From: Leptasterias polaris
Taxonomy: Eukaryota; Echinodermata; Asteroidea; Forcipulatida; Asteriidae
NCBI GenBank assembly: GCA_037783415.1
Contig: JAZGTN010000119.1
Span: 3,108,001-3,172,000, forward strand
Length of the DNA stretch: 64,000 nucleotides
Direction of reading: 5' to 3'
Shown here: positions 1 through 11,932 of the stretch, in pieces
How the letters are laid out: each line of letters opens with the position of its first letter
Position numbering within the stretch: the first letter of the stretch is position 1
Notes under the pieces: generated by a model
Databases searched by the model: none
What the model saw: only the letters and a program-made list of their open reading frames with translations
Told to the model about the DNA's origin: nothing
Made by a program: the position numbers and the translations under genes

Positions 1-1543
1 TTTAAGGAATACCAATGAATTGACTCTGACAAAAACGAACCGGAGGATGGGAAGTTCTCATGCCCTGTAGAGAGGGACGATATTGCATGAACAGTTTGGC
101 ATGGATTGATTTTGATAAAATAATTTCTTACACATGACAGGAAGACGGACGGGATGTATTTCCTAAGCACAGTTGGAACTGGTGTGAAGTTCATAAAAGG
201 TGGCCTGTCATATTCAAAATGGTCCGTTTATTCTGTTGAAACCTTTTTCTAACAAACACTGCCTCTATAACACGGAATGGTTCAAACCCTGAATACGTCA
301 AGTCACCATAAGTAATTCGCCGGGAGGGAACGAACCGGTGGTTCCCTGTTTTCCTTTGAGAAGGGTTCATTTGATGATATCATCCAAGGACCCAGAAAAT
401 GGCCTTGGTGGAATGAAAGAAACCGCGTTACCACTCCTATACCAGATTGTTTTATGGTTTAACTTCCATGCATTGGTCGGTGACAAGCCATGTGAAAAGT
501 CTCGATGACGTGGACGTCACTGGGGCGCCCTCAGTCAGGGGTTATCAACAGGTCTCCACATTCTCTTTTACCAAAGTAAGTTTTTATGATCATACTCGTG
601 GAGTCATTACCAAAAAGTTCACCCACACTTTCTTTTATAAGTTCACCACACGTTGACTCATACATGTTACAAAAGCGGCATCCCACACACAAAACAAACA
701 TTTCTTATTCGGTCAATTTTGAGTCAGCATGACTGATTTGCCTCTTTTGTTGGTAAGATTTAGTTAATCGGAGCTTGTTTTGGATCAAACGTTTTGCTCC
801 AAAATGTGCAAGCTCGGTTCCATTATTAAACAAACCCAGATAAGTTATGCTGCAAAGATTAAGGGTGCACCCCAATAAATAAAAGTCCTGTACAACCAAC
901 ACACAATAATTAATGTGCAGTGACATCTATAACTTAACTTTTCTTTTCTATTTTATGTTTTATGGGGTAGTTCGTATAGTTGCCTCCCCCCCCCCCCCCC
1001 CATTTTTGTCATTTCGATCATTGTCTTATATTGTTTTGTTTTTTTTGTCATGTGAAGTATGCCAAATATAATTATTATAATAATAACATAATTTTCGAAA
1101 ACCAAAACATTTAAGATATGGTTGGGCGATTAACAGTTTATTGCAAAGTTTTCCTAAATTCTTTGGTCAATCGCTTTACGCCATGAGCTAGTGAAGGGCC
1201 GGTGTCATGCAGACAATTGTGTTAAACAAGACTGAACAGGGAAACAGTCTACAATACAAATACAAATACAAATCGAAATAGGGCACTGCCAGGGGGAGGG
1301 TATTCCCCCAAATCACACCTCAATGTTCCCATGTATACTTTAACACACATTTTTCTTCTTGCACAGGAAGTACTTCCCCCCACAAAAGAAACACCAAAAT
1401 CCTCTTAAGTATTCCCGATATCCGAAACACACAATGAAGACACAATTAGGGGGTACAGACTACAGGCCTTGTCTGATCCATGGATCAAGCACCAAATGAG
1501 TCTGATCGTCATGACCAGCAATCAGATAGAGAAATGCTTTCTC
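1..1543. other. No gene recognised
   Basis: No exon with credible splice sites and no known domain is seen. A run of 16 C lies at 986-1001, and a short triplet-like stretch (agaagt) at 1812-1830. Open frames here are under 90 codons and look random. Confidence 0.5.
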
Positions 1544-2090
1544 ACCTGCTCCGTGTCCATCCTAAACCCAGATCAAGCCAAAACCAACCAACCCCTCCGT
1601 CCCGTCCCCCACACCGACGTCTGGTCCAAACTCTCAATTTTACCATTATTTTATAAGAACAATAGGAATCCTCCATGCTTACACCGATATCATGACAGGT
1701 TGCTTAACTTCAACAAACGGTTTTTGGAAGAGTGAATCCACGCTGCGCATGAACATTAAGTTTTTCCTTGGCGTTATATTCTGATTTACGGACATTGTCA
1801 AGTGCTTCGTAGAAGTAGAAGTAGAAGAAGCAACTCGACCTAAATCGGATTCTAAGTTATCAATTAGTTTTCTTTTTGGGGCATATGGTTTACTTATAGT
1901 GTATAAATGCTCTGTGTCTATACAGCATTGGAATCACCTACATGTACAGTGTATGCTTTTATACACAACGATATCTCACGACACGTTGCTTAACAACCTG
2001 TTTGGGAAAGAGTGGTGTAGACTAATGTGGGAGCTGGACCTAAAATCGGATTGCAAGTTTATCAAAGTTTTCTTGAAAAAATTGAAAAAA
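1544..2090. repeat. Diverged tandem duplication, unit about 360 bp
   Basis: Two stretches share ordered motifs. The first has ctgctccgtgtccat, gttgcttaac, tttggaagagtg and cctaaatcggatt. The second has tgctctgtgtctat, gttgcttaac, tttgggaaagagtg and cctaaaatcggatt. Spacing between motifs is similar, so this looks like an old tandem duplication with no coding content. Confidence 0.5.
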
Positions 2091-3792
2091 TTAAAAAACT
2101 TACACTGGGCTGACGAGGAGGGTGTAAATTGCCAGAGTATCTGTCGCAATCTCCTGGGTCTTCGAGCTTCAATGAACAGTTTCGTTTTAAAACTTGATGG
2201 AGAGCTATACTTGTGAGCAACACGTACCACCAGTGCGAATTCCCCGGTTGAATATTCTCATGAGCAAACACCTCTAGCCCATGACAGGTACGTTTCCTTC
2301 CTCCGTGGTTATTCGGTCTTTGGGGGACGTGGATGAACAGACTGTGAAGTAACCAGACAATCGCTCTATAGACAGTGCTTCGGCGAGGGGTTCGTCCCTT
2401 TGTGTTACGTCATAATACACTGGTCGCCTTCCACAATGACTGTCTGCTATTAATTGTATTGCCGCTAAATGCCTAGATGCATATCATAATGGGAAGGATG
2501 ATAATGTTGTGTAGCAAGCCGAGGGAATGGCCTCACCAAGGCTGTTTTTATTTTGAGATCAAACCTGTGATTTAACCAAGCATGACTAATCGATACCAAT
2601 CTTATGATGATCTTACAAAAGCTCATTAACCTTTTTGAGATTTGGAGCACCATCTAGTTTATTGCTCCATGTGTTTTATAGCCTGTTTACTTAGAGAAAG
2701 GACCACGGTGTCCTAGGTTTAGATTAATGGTGCACCATCTAGTTTATTGCTTCATTGGTTGCATTGAGAAAGGGCTAATACTAATAAAGTGCATTATTGG
2801 TTTGGATGTTAACGTACAAAATTACCCTAACCTCCTACTTCAGTATTGAGTTCATCACCATTGGGCCTATCTCAAAATGGCCACGTACGTTGCGTGTCTC
2901 TTTTCTCCGTGAAGTGTCCTCTTTCAAGTGGAAGTGTTCGCTCCTTCACGTGTAAAGTGTATGCTGTTTCTCCAATTATATTAAGGGGCGGTCAACTTGA
3001 AAGAAGAGTGTGTTTGGCCTCCTCACTAGGGGTTCTGTCCCCACCCCCTCCCTCAGTTTTGTAGAAAATGTGCCTAGCTAGCGCCCTCCTTTAACTCAAC
3101 TTCCCTCAGCCCATGTTATTGTGCATGGTTGTGGGACACACATCTGCAGGATTAAATCCTATAGTGGGTGCACCACACACACAAAATAATTAATCTCACG
3201 TAGCATACAGTGCAACATGCTGAATATCAAAATATACTCCAACAATTCTTTAGAAGTTTCACTGCTTTTTACAGTAAAGAGAAAAATATCCATTGACTCC
3301 TATTTGTTTATCCACTGTCCACTTTGACACGGTTTGTCCCAAGGCCTTTCGAGTTATTCTCAATCCAAATAAAAACACCCTACAGTACACCTGAGTTAAT
3401 TTCCAAACTTCCGAGCATCAGTCTTAAACAAAATGTCCCTAGACCTCTCGGCAACCATTTTTTTTTTTTCATGGCGTAGGTTATCCAAATTCTTCTTTCA
3501 AGTGGGATGGGGGGGGGGGTCAACGATCCCAACGTCACAATATTATTTGTACACTGTGCCTCTTTTATTTGGCTCTCAAATAATTATGTCTGGTAAGTGG
3601 TATAAAGTAGAGGCCTACAACAATATTCACAAGGCTGTCGCTCTGTTTTCTCCCTAATTAGTGGGGTGCACCCATAATGACACTGACAAGGTGACAGAGA
3701 AACACAACGTGGCACGACGAATGATAATCTTACCCTTAACAACAATTTATTATTGAATACATATGGAAACCTTTTGTGCCCAAAAAGGACCC
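2091..3792. other. No gene recognised
   Basis: No exon is seen. The 20-mer gcaccatctagtttattgct occurs twice about 85 bp apart (near 2647 and 2731), which is a small local duplication. A G run lies near 3509-3518. Confidence 0.45.
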
Positions 3793-3825
3793 TATTATGG
3801 TGGCCCTGAAGAAGGGACATCGCAT

Positions 3826-4120
3826 ATCGCATACGTGTGCGCACACGTATGCAATGTCGTGAAACAATTCGCGAATATGTGCGCACACGTATGCAATGTC
3901 GTGAAACAAATCGCGAATGTGTGCGCACACGTATGCAATGTCGTGAAACAATTCGCGAATGTGCGCACACGTATGCAATGTCGTGAAACGATTCGCGAAT
4001 ATGTGCGCACACGTATGCAATGTCGTGAAACAAATCGCGAATGTGTGCGCACACGTATGCAATGTCGTGAAACAAATCGCGAATGTGTGCGCACACGAGT
4101 GCGAATATATTTGCAATGTC
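3826..4120 (+). repeat. 40-42-bp minisatellite, left arm (about 7 copies)
   Basis: The unit contains tgtgcgcacacgtatgcaat followed by gtcgtgaaacaaatcgcgaa. Copies differ mainly at aatt/aaat and atgtg/tgtg. The first part alternates purine and pyrimidine throughout, a sequence type that can adopt Z-DNA. Confidence 0.9.
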
Positions 4121-4394
4121 GTGAACGTTTATTGCATACCAAGTTGCATACCTTTGGGATGATGTCATAGTTGCAGACAATTTGTTAGAGACCTAGGGAG
4201 TACGTGGCGCTACAGTCAGGCTCCTGTAAGCATGGCTAAAAGAAATACGCCACCCGCCTCGCTTGCCTCACAACAATGACTACCGCTGCAATGACTACCG
4301 CTAATCTCACTGTAGGCAAGAAACCCCCCAGATCATTAGACATTTTATTCAAAGGTATGCAACTTGGTATGCAATAAACGTTCACGACATTGCA

Positions 4395-4728
4395 AATATA
4401 TTTGCAGACGTGTGCGCACATAATTCGCGAATTGTTTCACGACATTGCATACCGTGTGCGCACACATTCGCGATTTGTTTCACGACATTGCATACGTGTG
4501 CGCACATATTCGCGATTTGTTTCACGACATTGCATACGTGTGCGCACATATTCGCGATTTGTTTCACGACATTGCATACGTGTGCGCACATATTCGCGAA
4601 TTGTTTCACGACATTGCATACGTGTGCGCACATATTCGCGATTTGTTTCACGACATTGCATACGTGTGCGCACATATTCGCGAATTGTTTCACGACATTG
4701 CATACGTGTGCGCACACGTATGCGATAT
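4395..4728 (-). repeat. 40-42-bp minisatellite, right arm (about 7-8 copies, inverted)
   Basis: This is the reverse complement of the left-arm unit: ttcgcgatttgtttcacgac followed by attgcatacgtgtgcgcaca. Copy number differs from the left arm, so the arms have changed length independently while staying alike in sequence. Confidence 0.9.
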
Positions 4729-4756
4729 GCGATGTCCCTTCAGGGCCACCATAATA

Positions 4757-7403
4757 ATGAGTTGAAGTCGGGAGTCACTGTGCAAAAAAGGTTTTTACAC
4801 AGGAAATGAGCCCGATTTTGATGGAAAATAGTACGATATTTATCTCATGAAATTAGCGAGCCTAAATGATTAAAGACTTCATTCTATTGAATTTGTTATG
4901 AAAGTATAGTATCTTAGCTTCGTTATGCTACTAGAACTAAGAGATATTTTGAAATATATTCTCAAAAAGACGATAGATGCAAAAAAAACCTGATTTTTTC
5001 GGCAGTTTTTCCATTGGGATACAGCGTAAAAGGAAACTCTCGCAGGCTTAGTTCCCCAAAGGAATTGATAATTCTTTTTTTTTAAAGGGTCACTGCAAAA
5101 ATAAGGTCAGGTGTTTTCCCTTCTTAGAAATTTCCTCGGTGAGTCATGGATGAATAAACATTATTACCACCGTGGCACAAATAAGGGGATTAATGAGAGA
5201 GAAAATTATGAAAGGGAGTTGAGAGAGAACCGTGACAAAAAAGTACTAGCTTAAAATTATTCTGTATGGGAATTGGACAAAATGTCTTTGGGGGTAACTC
5301 TAACAACAAATGAAACAGTAATTATGCCATATTTTGTTTGTTGTCAGGAGCCATATTTATTGTACATATGGCGTTGTTACTGATGAAAAGGTACACCCTT
5401 CTTCCGGCGGGCACACGACGGCTGTTTCTAGTCAATTGTCGCAAGAGGGCGCTAGTAACGATAGTTGCGGCGCAATTGTTGTGAGAAAATTTTGCGCTAA
5501 ACCTTCAGTTATAATAATCAAAGATTGAAATGTCATGGCTTTCATGGATTGATGGGGGGGGGGAATCCAATATTGTGCCCTTTGGTTGCTGACTTTTTTT
5601 CAAACATCGAGTTTTGGAAGATCAAAACTATTTCTTTTTGCCTACTTTCTTAGCCTACTTCTCAACTTTAAGCAAAATGTTTTCGATAAAGCCTCCATCA
5701 TGACCACACCCTTTAAAGTTCAGACGTTTGTTTTAAAGTTAACCTTAATTGACATAGTTTCCACCGCCAAAATAAATTATCATGAGGTTGCCACTTTCTT
5801 CATTCCCCCACCCCCCCCCCCCCCCCCCCATTTTATTTTTTTTTATTTTTTTATTTTTACGCCCTCACGCGCCCACAAAATGACCTTGCGCGACAGGTTT
5901 TCCTCGCCACATTATTATTGTAACGTTGATGTCGACAGATATTCCTAAGGATTAGGGCCGCGACGGAATTTACTGAGCCAAATAAAATTACTCATGTGTT
6001 TGTACAGGAGTCAAGAATTCCTGACTGAACGTGAGCTTTTCGCGAAGGTCTAATGTGAACCTTTCCACACATTGTGGTGGAAAGCTAAGACTTTCTGCAT
6101 TTTCTTTCTTTTATTCGACAGTATTAACCATTGGTAAGTGCCGTTCACTAGATTTTTCAACATAATTTGTGACATTCAGCGTCGTTAAGTGACGGTTTTA
6201 TGCTCATTTTAGCATGGATTATCCCCTTTCTGGGAGGGGCATAATAATTTAATTTTTTGTGTTGTCACTTTTGTACACTTACATAATCGATTGCTTGCAT
6301 AGGAAGACGGTTAGAGATGTCCAGTTCCCGGACAAAGTCAAAGGACAAATTTCCGGAGCAAGCCACCACCTTCTGGACGTTTTTTTTATATATTTTTTTT
6401 ACCAATATACAGCTGAGGATGTATTCTATCGATAGGGTTAGGACCCAAAAATGTAAAATAAATAGTTTTCATAGTAGTGGAAATCACAAAATTTGAGATT
6501 TGATCTGATTGATTGAGTTGTAAGTTACTATGTTAGTAATACCATGGAGGAAGGTACTAATAGTAGTCTAGTTGGATAGAGCTCTTTGAGACATTCATTT
6601 TGATACTCTTGTGGGGATCGGTTCATGAAAACTGGACTTATGGAAGGTCAAAGTTAAAAATATTTGACCTTGTTTACATTACAATTTTTTGTGACCTTGT
6701 ACCAGCGCAACGTTTTCGCGGTTGCGCACAACAGCCAATTCCCCTTGCGTAATTGAAAGAACATTTCCCAAGCCAAGGGCCGTATCAATGTGTTTGACCA
6801 TCAAGCGCAAAAAAGCGCGACAACTAATAGTTTTAATTCAAAAAGTAATTACATAATTAAAAACTCAACTAACTGTAATTTTTGGTTCATTATGGGGCCC
6901 AAAGAGGATAACTACTTACAGTTCACAATGAATTTGAGCGCAGAAAACAAGATTTCTTGTGATTTTACAGAAAGTTTTTCACAAATACTCCCAACAAAAC
7001 GGACGTCAAATTTCATATCAATCGCGAGAGAAAAACTCCATCTTGAAAGTAGTTCCATTTATTTTTATGAATGAAACGATTAACATGGGTTAAATCTATA
7101 TCCCTCCGCACCACCGATCTCTCTATAGCGTTGTACACGTTGAGGTGGTCACAGTTTCCCATTAACAAAAAGTGGCTGCGCGGTGAACAGCGCCCTCACT
7201 CGGTATTGATTGACACTATTCATAGGGGACCGATTTTTAAAAAAAATTGTTGTAAAATCCTAAAATTTGAAAAATAAAAAAGACGCTTCTTTCCCCCTCT
7301 CCCCAGTCTTCTTTCCTCCTCCCCCACTACCTCTCCCCATCATTCACTCACGCTCTGTGGAAGGAATTGAACATTTGCAAGCAATTAAATAATGCAATGT
7401 ACT
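4757..7403. other. No gene recognised
   Basis: AT-rich sequence without a supported exon. A C run of 19 (5811-5829) is followed by T-rich sequence. Short open frames of up to 120 codons have no recognisable domain and no splice context. Confidence 0.45.
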
Positions 7404-7489
7404 TACCGGGAATTGAACCTGTATCAAGAGAGAACAAATTATATGCACAAGAGCATACAATGTAGCCTATTTACCGTTAGGCTATGAGG
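7404..7489 (-). repeat. tRNA-like fragment, possible SINE head
   Basis: On the minus strand TAGCCTAACGG resembles a Pol III A box and aggttcaattcccggt resembles a B box. The spacing of about 60 nt is longer than in a normal tRNA, and no cloverleaf closes, so this is at best a degraded tRNA-derived repeat. Confidence 0.25.
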
Positions 7490-8359
7490 GATTGATACCA
7501 AAATTGGTTTGATAGTTCTACAAATTTCTCCCATTACCTGTTTAGTAAAAGGTCATAATGAATATTTAATTTTCTATGAATATTAAAATCAGCAGTTATT
7601 GTCGAATAGTTTGCATAAACTGAATATTCAGGAGTTTATGAACTAAAACCTGCTTTACATATTTAATAGTCACGTGAAAGGTTCTTTTGGATTATTTCAT
7701 TAGTACAAGTCATAGGTAAGTTCATGTTCATAAGGGCAATATCGGGCTATTTTTTCCCTTTTTTGAATCATCCTTCAATGGGGGTATGTTCATCACATCA
7801 GAGGCCACTGTAGCTGGCTTACCCATTTCATAAATCAACAAGTCCTGGTGAATTTTCCAATGCGCATGAACGATGACCGACTCATTGGAGTATTGCACAT
7901 TTACCCGGACACACACACAGCAGGAAAACGAAAACAAAATGGTGTTTATTTTCTTTCGACGAAGCTTTTGCGATTTTCTGACTCCTTTTTAAGGCCTTTA
8001 GAATTGTTCAATTTTCCTGTTTTTTTGCTGTATGTATTCAGTTAACCCATCTTGACAGGTAAGACTAAAATTTAGTGTAATCGGACAGATATTAAGGGAG
8101 CTAGAGTGGTGGCACCCTGCGGAATTTTAGCCAAGTCAAAAATTGTATGATTTTGTTTTATTCGTTCATATTTTTTCCCTCAGATAATTGTGTGAATAGT
8201 AACAAGTTATAATTAATAGACCTATTTCATTTGGTGTTACAAATTATAAGAAAATTAGTAAGTAAGTGCTAAGTTTAGTGTTTGTTGTTTTTGTCTAGCT
8301 AGGTAGTAGAACTAGAAGAATAACAATAATTAATTTGGAAATTTTTTGGACATTTTTTT
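7490..8359. other. No gene recognised
   Basis: AT-rich sequence with no exon signal that I can support. Confidence 0.4.
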
Positions 8360-8467
8360 GTATCCTGCCACCACTTTTTCATTCGTTATGAAATAAAACA
8401 GTATCTAATTTACTCAAACGAGATATTCCTTTTGGTAAAATTGAGTGAAAAGGTGGTGGCAGGATAC
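8360..8467. repeat. 22-bp inverted repeat with about 64-nt loop
   Basis: The left arm gtatcctgccaccac (8360-8381) is matched by gtggtggcaggatac in the right arm (8446-8467), with one mismatch over 22 bp. It could be the remains of a small fold-back element. No target duplication is clear. Confidence 0.6.
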
Positions 8468-8692
8468 AGAAGTATTTCAAGTTTTTAAAATTTAGAATGC
8501 AGTTGCAGGGCTTTTAAAAAATCCAAAGATAGATACCAAGTAGAAACCAATCCAGTGACCTCTCCCCACAGTTTTGAAAATGTCTGTGGTGAGCTCTGAT
8601 AAATTAAAGATTTTAAAAAACATTCAATCTCAGTCATCATTTTGTACAATTTTTCTTTACACTTTTAGTCCCAGTGTGATTGATTATTTCAG

Positions 8693-8751
8693 TCTGCATC
8701 AACGCAATGGCCTCTTCTGACAAGAACGATCAAGAAGTTGCCGAGATTGTG
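8693..8751 (+). CDS. Candidate 5' coding exon of the ORP gene, N terminus 1
   Basis: The exon is bounded by a good acceptor (pyrimidine-rich tgattatttcag, ending at 8692) and a strong donor (GTGAGT at 8752). ATG at 8707 has G at -3 and G at +4. It gives 15 codons, MASSDKNDQEVAEIV, ending in phase 0. The acceptor means at least one untranslated exon should lie upstream. Phase 0 fits the exon at 42283-42331, and then the exon at 44576. It does not fit the exon at 27154, where the joined frame meets TGA at once. The peptide is acidic and has no domain. Link to the ORP gene is inferred from strand, phase and position; it could belong to another transcript. Confidence 0.45.
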
Positions 8752-9899
8752 GTGAGTAAATGCTGCCCTCATTGTCTCATAATCGCCATGTCGTTATCCT
8801 TCCCATTCTGCGTTGAAGCCAGGCAAATAGGCTGTTACCTTTCCTCTATTAATAGTGTTAAGATAGTAGTGGTTTACAGGGAGCCATACAAACGCCTTTT
8901 TGTAGTGACTAGCGAGAAGGACTAGTTAGCTTGTCATTTCAGTAGTCCGTCAGCTTTTTCACAGTCAATGTTTAAAATGAAATATGGATGCTCTCCAACA
9001 CTGAACTAGCCAGCCGGATACTTTAACTTGGAGTTTATTTTGACTGGTTGCTGGTCCTCGGGTGTTTGAACTGGCATTGGTCAGCAGACCACTGTTAAGG
9101 AAGAAAGTGTAGAGTGTTTGGGAAAAACACAAGACTGTTTCGAAACAGTTTGAGCCCTCGTTTTTCCCCTTTTTTTCCCTTCATTTTTTAAAGGCACTTG
9201 GAAGTAAGTCCCGCAGCTTTGAGCTCTGTGTACAAAATTATGGAAAACTGACCTGCCCTTGACCCTTGTGCTCAGTCACAATTTTGTTGTCTCTATTCTA
9301 GTCCAAGAGACAATTGCCTGTGTTGCTTTTGGAATATTTTGAGGCGTACCAAGGCATTGGCCAGGGGGGTATGGAGGCAATTGCCTGCGTGCGTAGTCAC
9401 TAGTCGGGCCTTGCATACAGTAGAGTATGTAGCAGAGCTAATAGCTGGTCCAATGATTATTGCAATGCATTCAAAGTCTTGTTAATGCCACAAGGCAGCA
9501 GCTGTTCAAGCCTGGACTCTAACCAAGTGTCTTGTCATAATAAAGTGGTTTAACAACATCCCCCATCTGTCAAAACAAACCGTCCGCTTCAACATGCCTA
9601 AAATCATGCAACCTGTTTATGAAGCTGCCGATGGCTTCGTCATGTTCCCTGTCTGCACTTAATGAATCACTCTCTTCATAAGGGGAAGGGTTCAGACTAT
9701 TTTTCCTTGTACTGTCCGTTTGGTAATCACTGAGTCGAAGGGGAGGACAAAATAGATACACATTTTTACAATACATTTATACAGCACCAAATTCATAATG
9801 CTACCAGACCAGGTTCTTAAAAAAAAAATACAATTAATCATATTAATAATATGCCTATAATATATTATTAAAAGGAAACATTATAAGAGATAGAAAAGG
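8752..9899. other. Intron or intergenic, remnants of interspersed repeats
   Basis: The stretch 8920-9060 (ctagttagcttgtc and gaactagccagcc) matches, in reverse complement, motifs at 14690-14800, so it is a dispersed repeat. The piece near 9340-9400 (ggaggcaattgcct) belongs with similar sequence at 12095, 15060 and 40560. No exon is seen. Confidence 0.45.
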
Positions 9900-9900
9900 C

Positions 9901-10314
9901 AATTAAAAGCATTGTGTACTTTTAGTAAATATCTAAAAGTTAATGACCATAAAAACTTATTTAACACATTGTAGTAAAGAGCACTGTCAGAGAGCTCTTG
10001 GTATTAAAAAACATTGTTAGAAACGACCCCCTGTGCAGTGTTAGAGAAACAGTTAATTTTCACCCAAAACATTTGAATCTGAGAAAGGCTTCAGGTCTCA
10101 GTCATCTGAAAGCACTCAATTCTATGCAAAAAGGTGGTTTTTCTTTCATGATTTTCTTACAACTTTGATGACCAATTGAGCCCAAATTTTCGCACAACTT
10201 GATGACCAAAAATTGAGCCCAAATTTTCACAAGTTTGTTATTGTACGCATGTTTGGATACACCAAGAAAGCAGTTGTCTTTGACAAATTACCAAAAGTGT
10301 ACCCTGCCTTTAGT
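9901..10314. mobile_element. Old TTAA-family MITE copy
   Basis: The left end (ttaaaagcattgtgtacttt) and the right part (accaaaagtgtaccctgcct) match the ends of the TTAA-flanked elements at 45416-45812 and 22026-23282. The internal motif ttgagcccaaattttc is also shared and is locally duplicated here. The right TTAA has decayed to TTAG. Confidence 0.65.
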
Positions 10315-11143
10315 ACGAAGTTATGTAAAATAAACATTACCCATTGCTAAACTAATCCTACAAAAAAATTAAAATAAATGTTTACAAACATAAAAAAGCC
10401 TAAAACAGAAAATAGGCACATGCAATAAAAGGTTTGCAGGTAAATCAATAAAATTCCCATTATTGCACAGAGAAAACAACAATATACATGTACCTGAGGC
10501 AGCTGGTGAATGGTGATGAATCAAACACAAAGAAAGCATTGTGCTAACAGCTGACAATTTGATTCAAGAATGTGGCAAACATTTGGCTAAAAGGAGAAGT
10601 AGCAAATCTAACAATCACAACAAAACTGACAATGGATTTGTTTGTTAGTTGTCATTTGTTTGATGTGATTGACTCTATATAAACCATGGCGGTTGAAACA
10701 GTGAACAGTAAAGTTCCTGTGTTATATCCACAGATCCGATACACCCCGAATAAAACATGGAAAAATGTTCTCATTTCGAATTCTTGAATTTCGTTTTTTA
10801 TTTAAAATAAACAGAGAAATCTCCCTAATTTGGTTCAGTTTAATTATTTTGTTAACGATTTTAAATAAGTTTCTGAGATTGTGTGTTCCAATTACATAAT
10901 ATTCTTCCTACGCAAAAATAACCACTCCAGTTCATGTATCAAAAAAGAAATTTTTAGATCTTGTAAAAATATTTCTGGTCTGGCAGTGAAAATACAAGAC
11001 CTGTGGTCTAGTGACAGGGCTCTCCCCTTGCACTAGCTAGCATATTGGGCCGATACAAATTATAGCTGATATGGCACAAAAAAGGGGGGGTCAAATAAAA
11101 TAAAAAATCATTTTGATAATGTCACCATTTAGAATAGAAGATG
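10315..11143. other. No gene recognised
   Basis: AT-rich sequence with no supported exon or repeat boundary. Confidence 0.4.
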
Positions 11144-11932
11144 GCACAGTTAGGGCTTTTAAAACCAAATATAAACACCAAGTGTACATTCCAAGGCCCT
11201 CAGATCAATTTAGTGTGCTACATAATGAACATGTACATGTATGTAAGACAAAACTTCCACAATTTGGGTCCAAAACGCCCTTCAGTCGTGAACATCATAG
11301 GGAGAACCCCCAGAGATTGTCTTGAGATTGTCTTGAAATTGTCTCCCTGTTTTTACCAAGGATGTCTAGTTGTCTATGAATCTCTTCACCATATTAATCA
11401 ACCACCAGTAAAATACAGCAGGAGATTGTAGACAGTCATGAGAACAAATAAATCAAGGAGAGAGGGTAAAGATAAACCAAGGATAGATGTCTAGATGTCT
11501 AGACTGGGAAACCCAATGCACATAGAGAAGAAAAAACCCTAATTTAATTCCCTGTCTTAAATACATGCACAGATGGAATAGAATTCTATCAGCTCAGGAA
11601 AAAAACCACACACACACGCTACACAAACAGGGTCTGTGTGGAGCAGTGCTGTATTGCAACGTACAAGCTCGATGGATGAATGGTCATTATAGATGACTAG
11701 GAAACGATTGTAGAGTGCTTCAGTATTGGCTGTTGGCGTTATATTATTAGAATAAATAGTACACGTACAGGCTTGATACACATGTTAGGGTTCTCCACAG
11801 GTTTTTTCAAAACTGGGGGGCATTCTGGACCCAAATGTTTGTATGATTGCCGGGAAACACTCTAAATCGAAAAGAGGTCTTCGAAATCTTTTCTACTTGG
11901 TGTTTATCTAAGTTTTAAAAGCCCTACTGTGC
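11144..11932. mobile_element. TIR element, about 790 bp, non-autonomous
   Basis: The left end gcacagttagggctttt is matched by aaaagccctactgtgc at the right end. The inverted match continues inward with aaacaccaag against cttggtgttt, and tttgggtccaaaacgccc against a diverged ggcattctggacccaaa. No transposase frame is visible. Related fragments lie at 37615-37690 and 50310-50460. Confidence 0.65.

Larger units (their letters stand above)
3795..4754. mobile_element. 960-bp palindromic MITE, TA target site, minisatellite arms
   Basis: The left end reads TTATGGTGGCCCTGAAG and the right end is its inverse, CTTCAGGGCCACCATAA (left copy carries an extra aag). TA lies on both sides (3793-3794 and 4755-4756), as in Tc1/mariner-type insertions. 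Inverted homology runs through both minisatellite arms to the inner motif cgtttattgcataccaag, matched by cttggtatgcaataaacg, leaving a unique centre of about 190 bp (4160-4348). There is no transposase, so the element is non-autonomous. Long open frames across it come from the 42-bp period and are not genes. Confidence 0.85.

Noticed and set aside
3584..4180. 198-codon minus-strand frame with repeated CAHIR/HDIAY peptide
   Set aside because: It is the 42-bp minisatellite read in frame. Several frames on both strands are open at the same place, which is expected from a period divisible by three.
3826..4728. Possible CRISPR array
   Set aside because: The arrays are tandem repeats without unique spacers, lie in a eukaryotic intron or intergenic region, and have no cas-like gene nearby.
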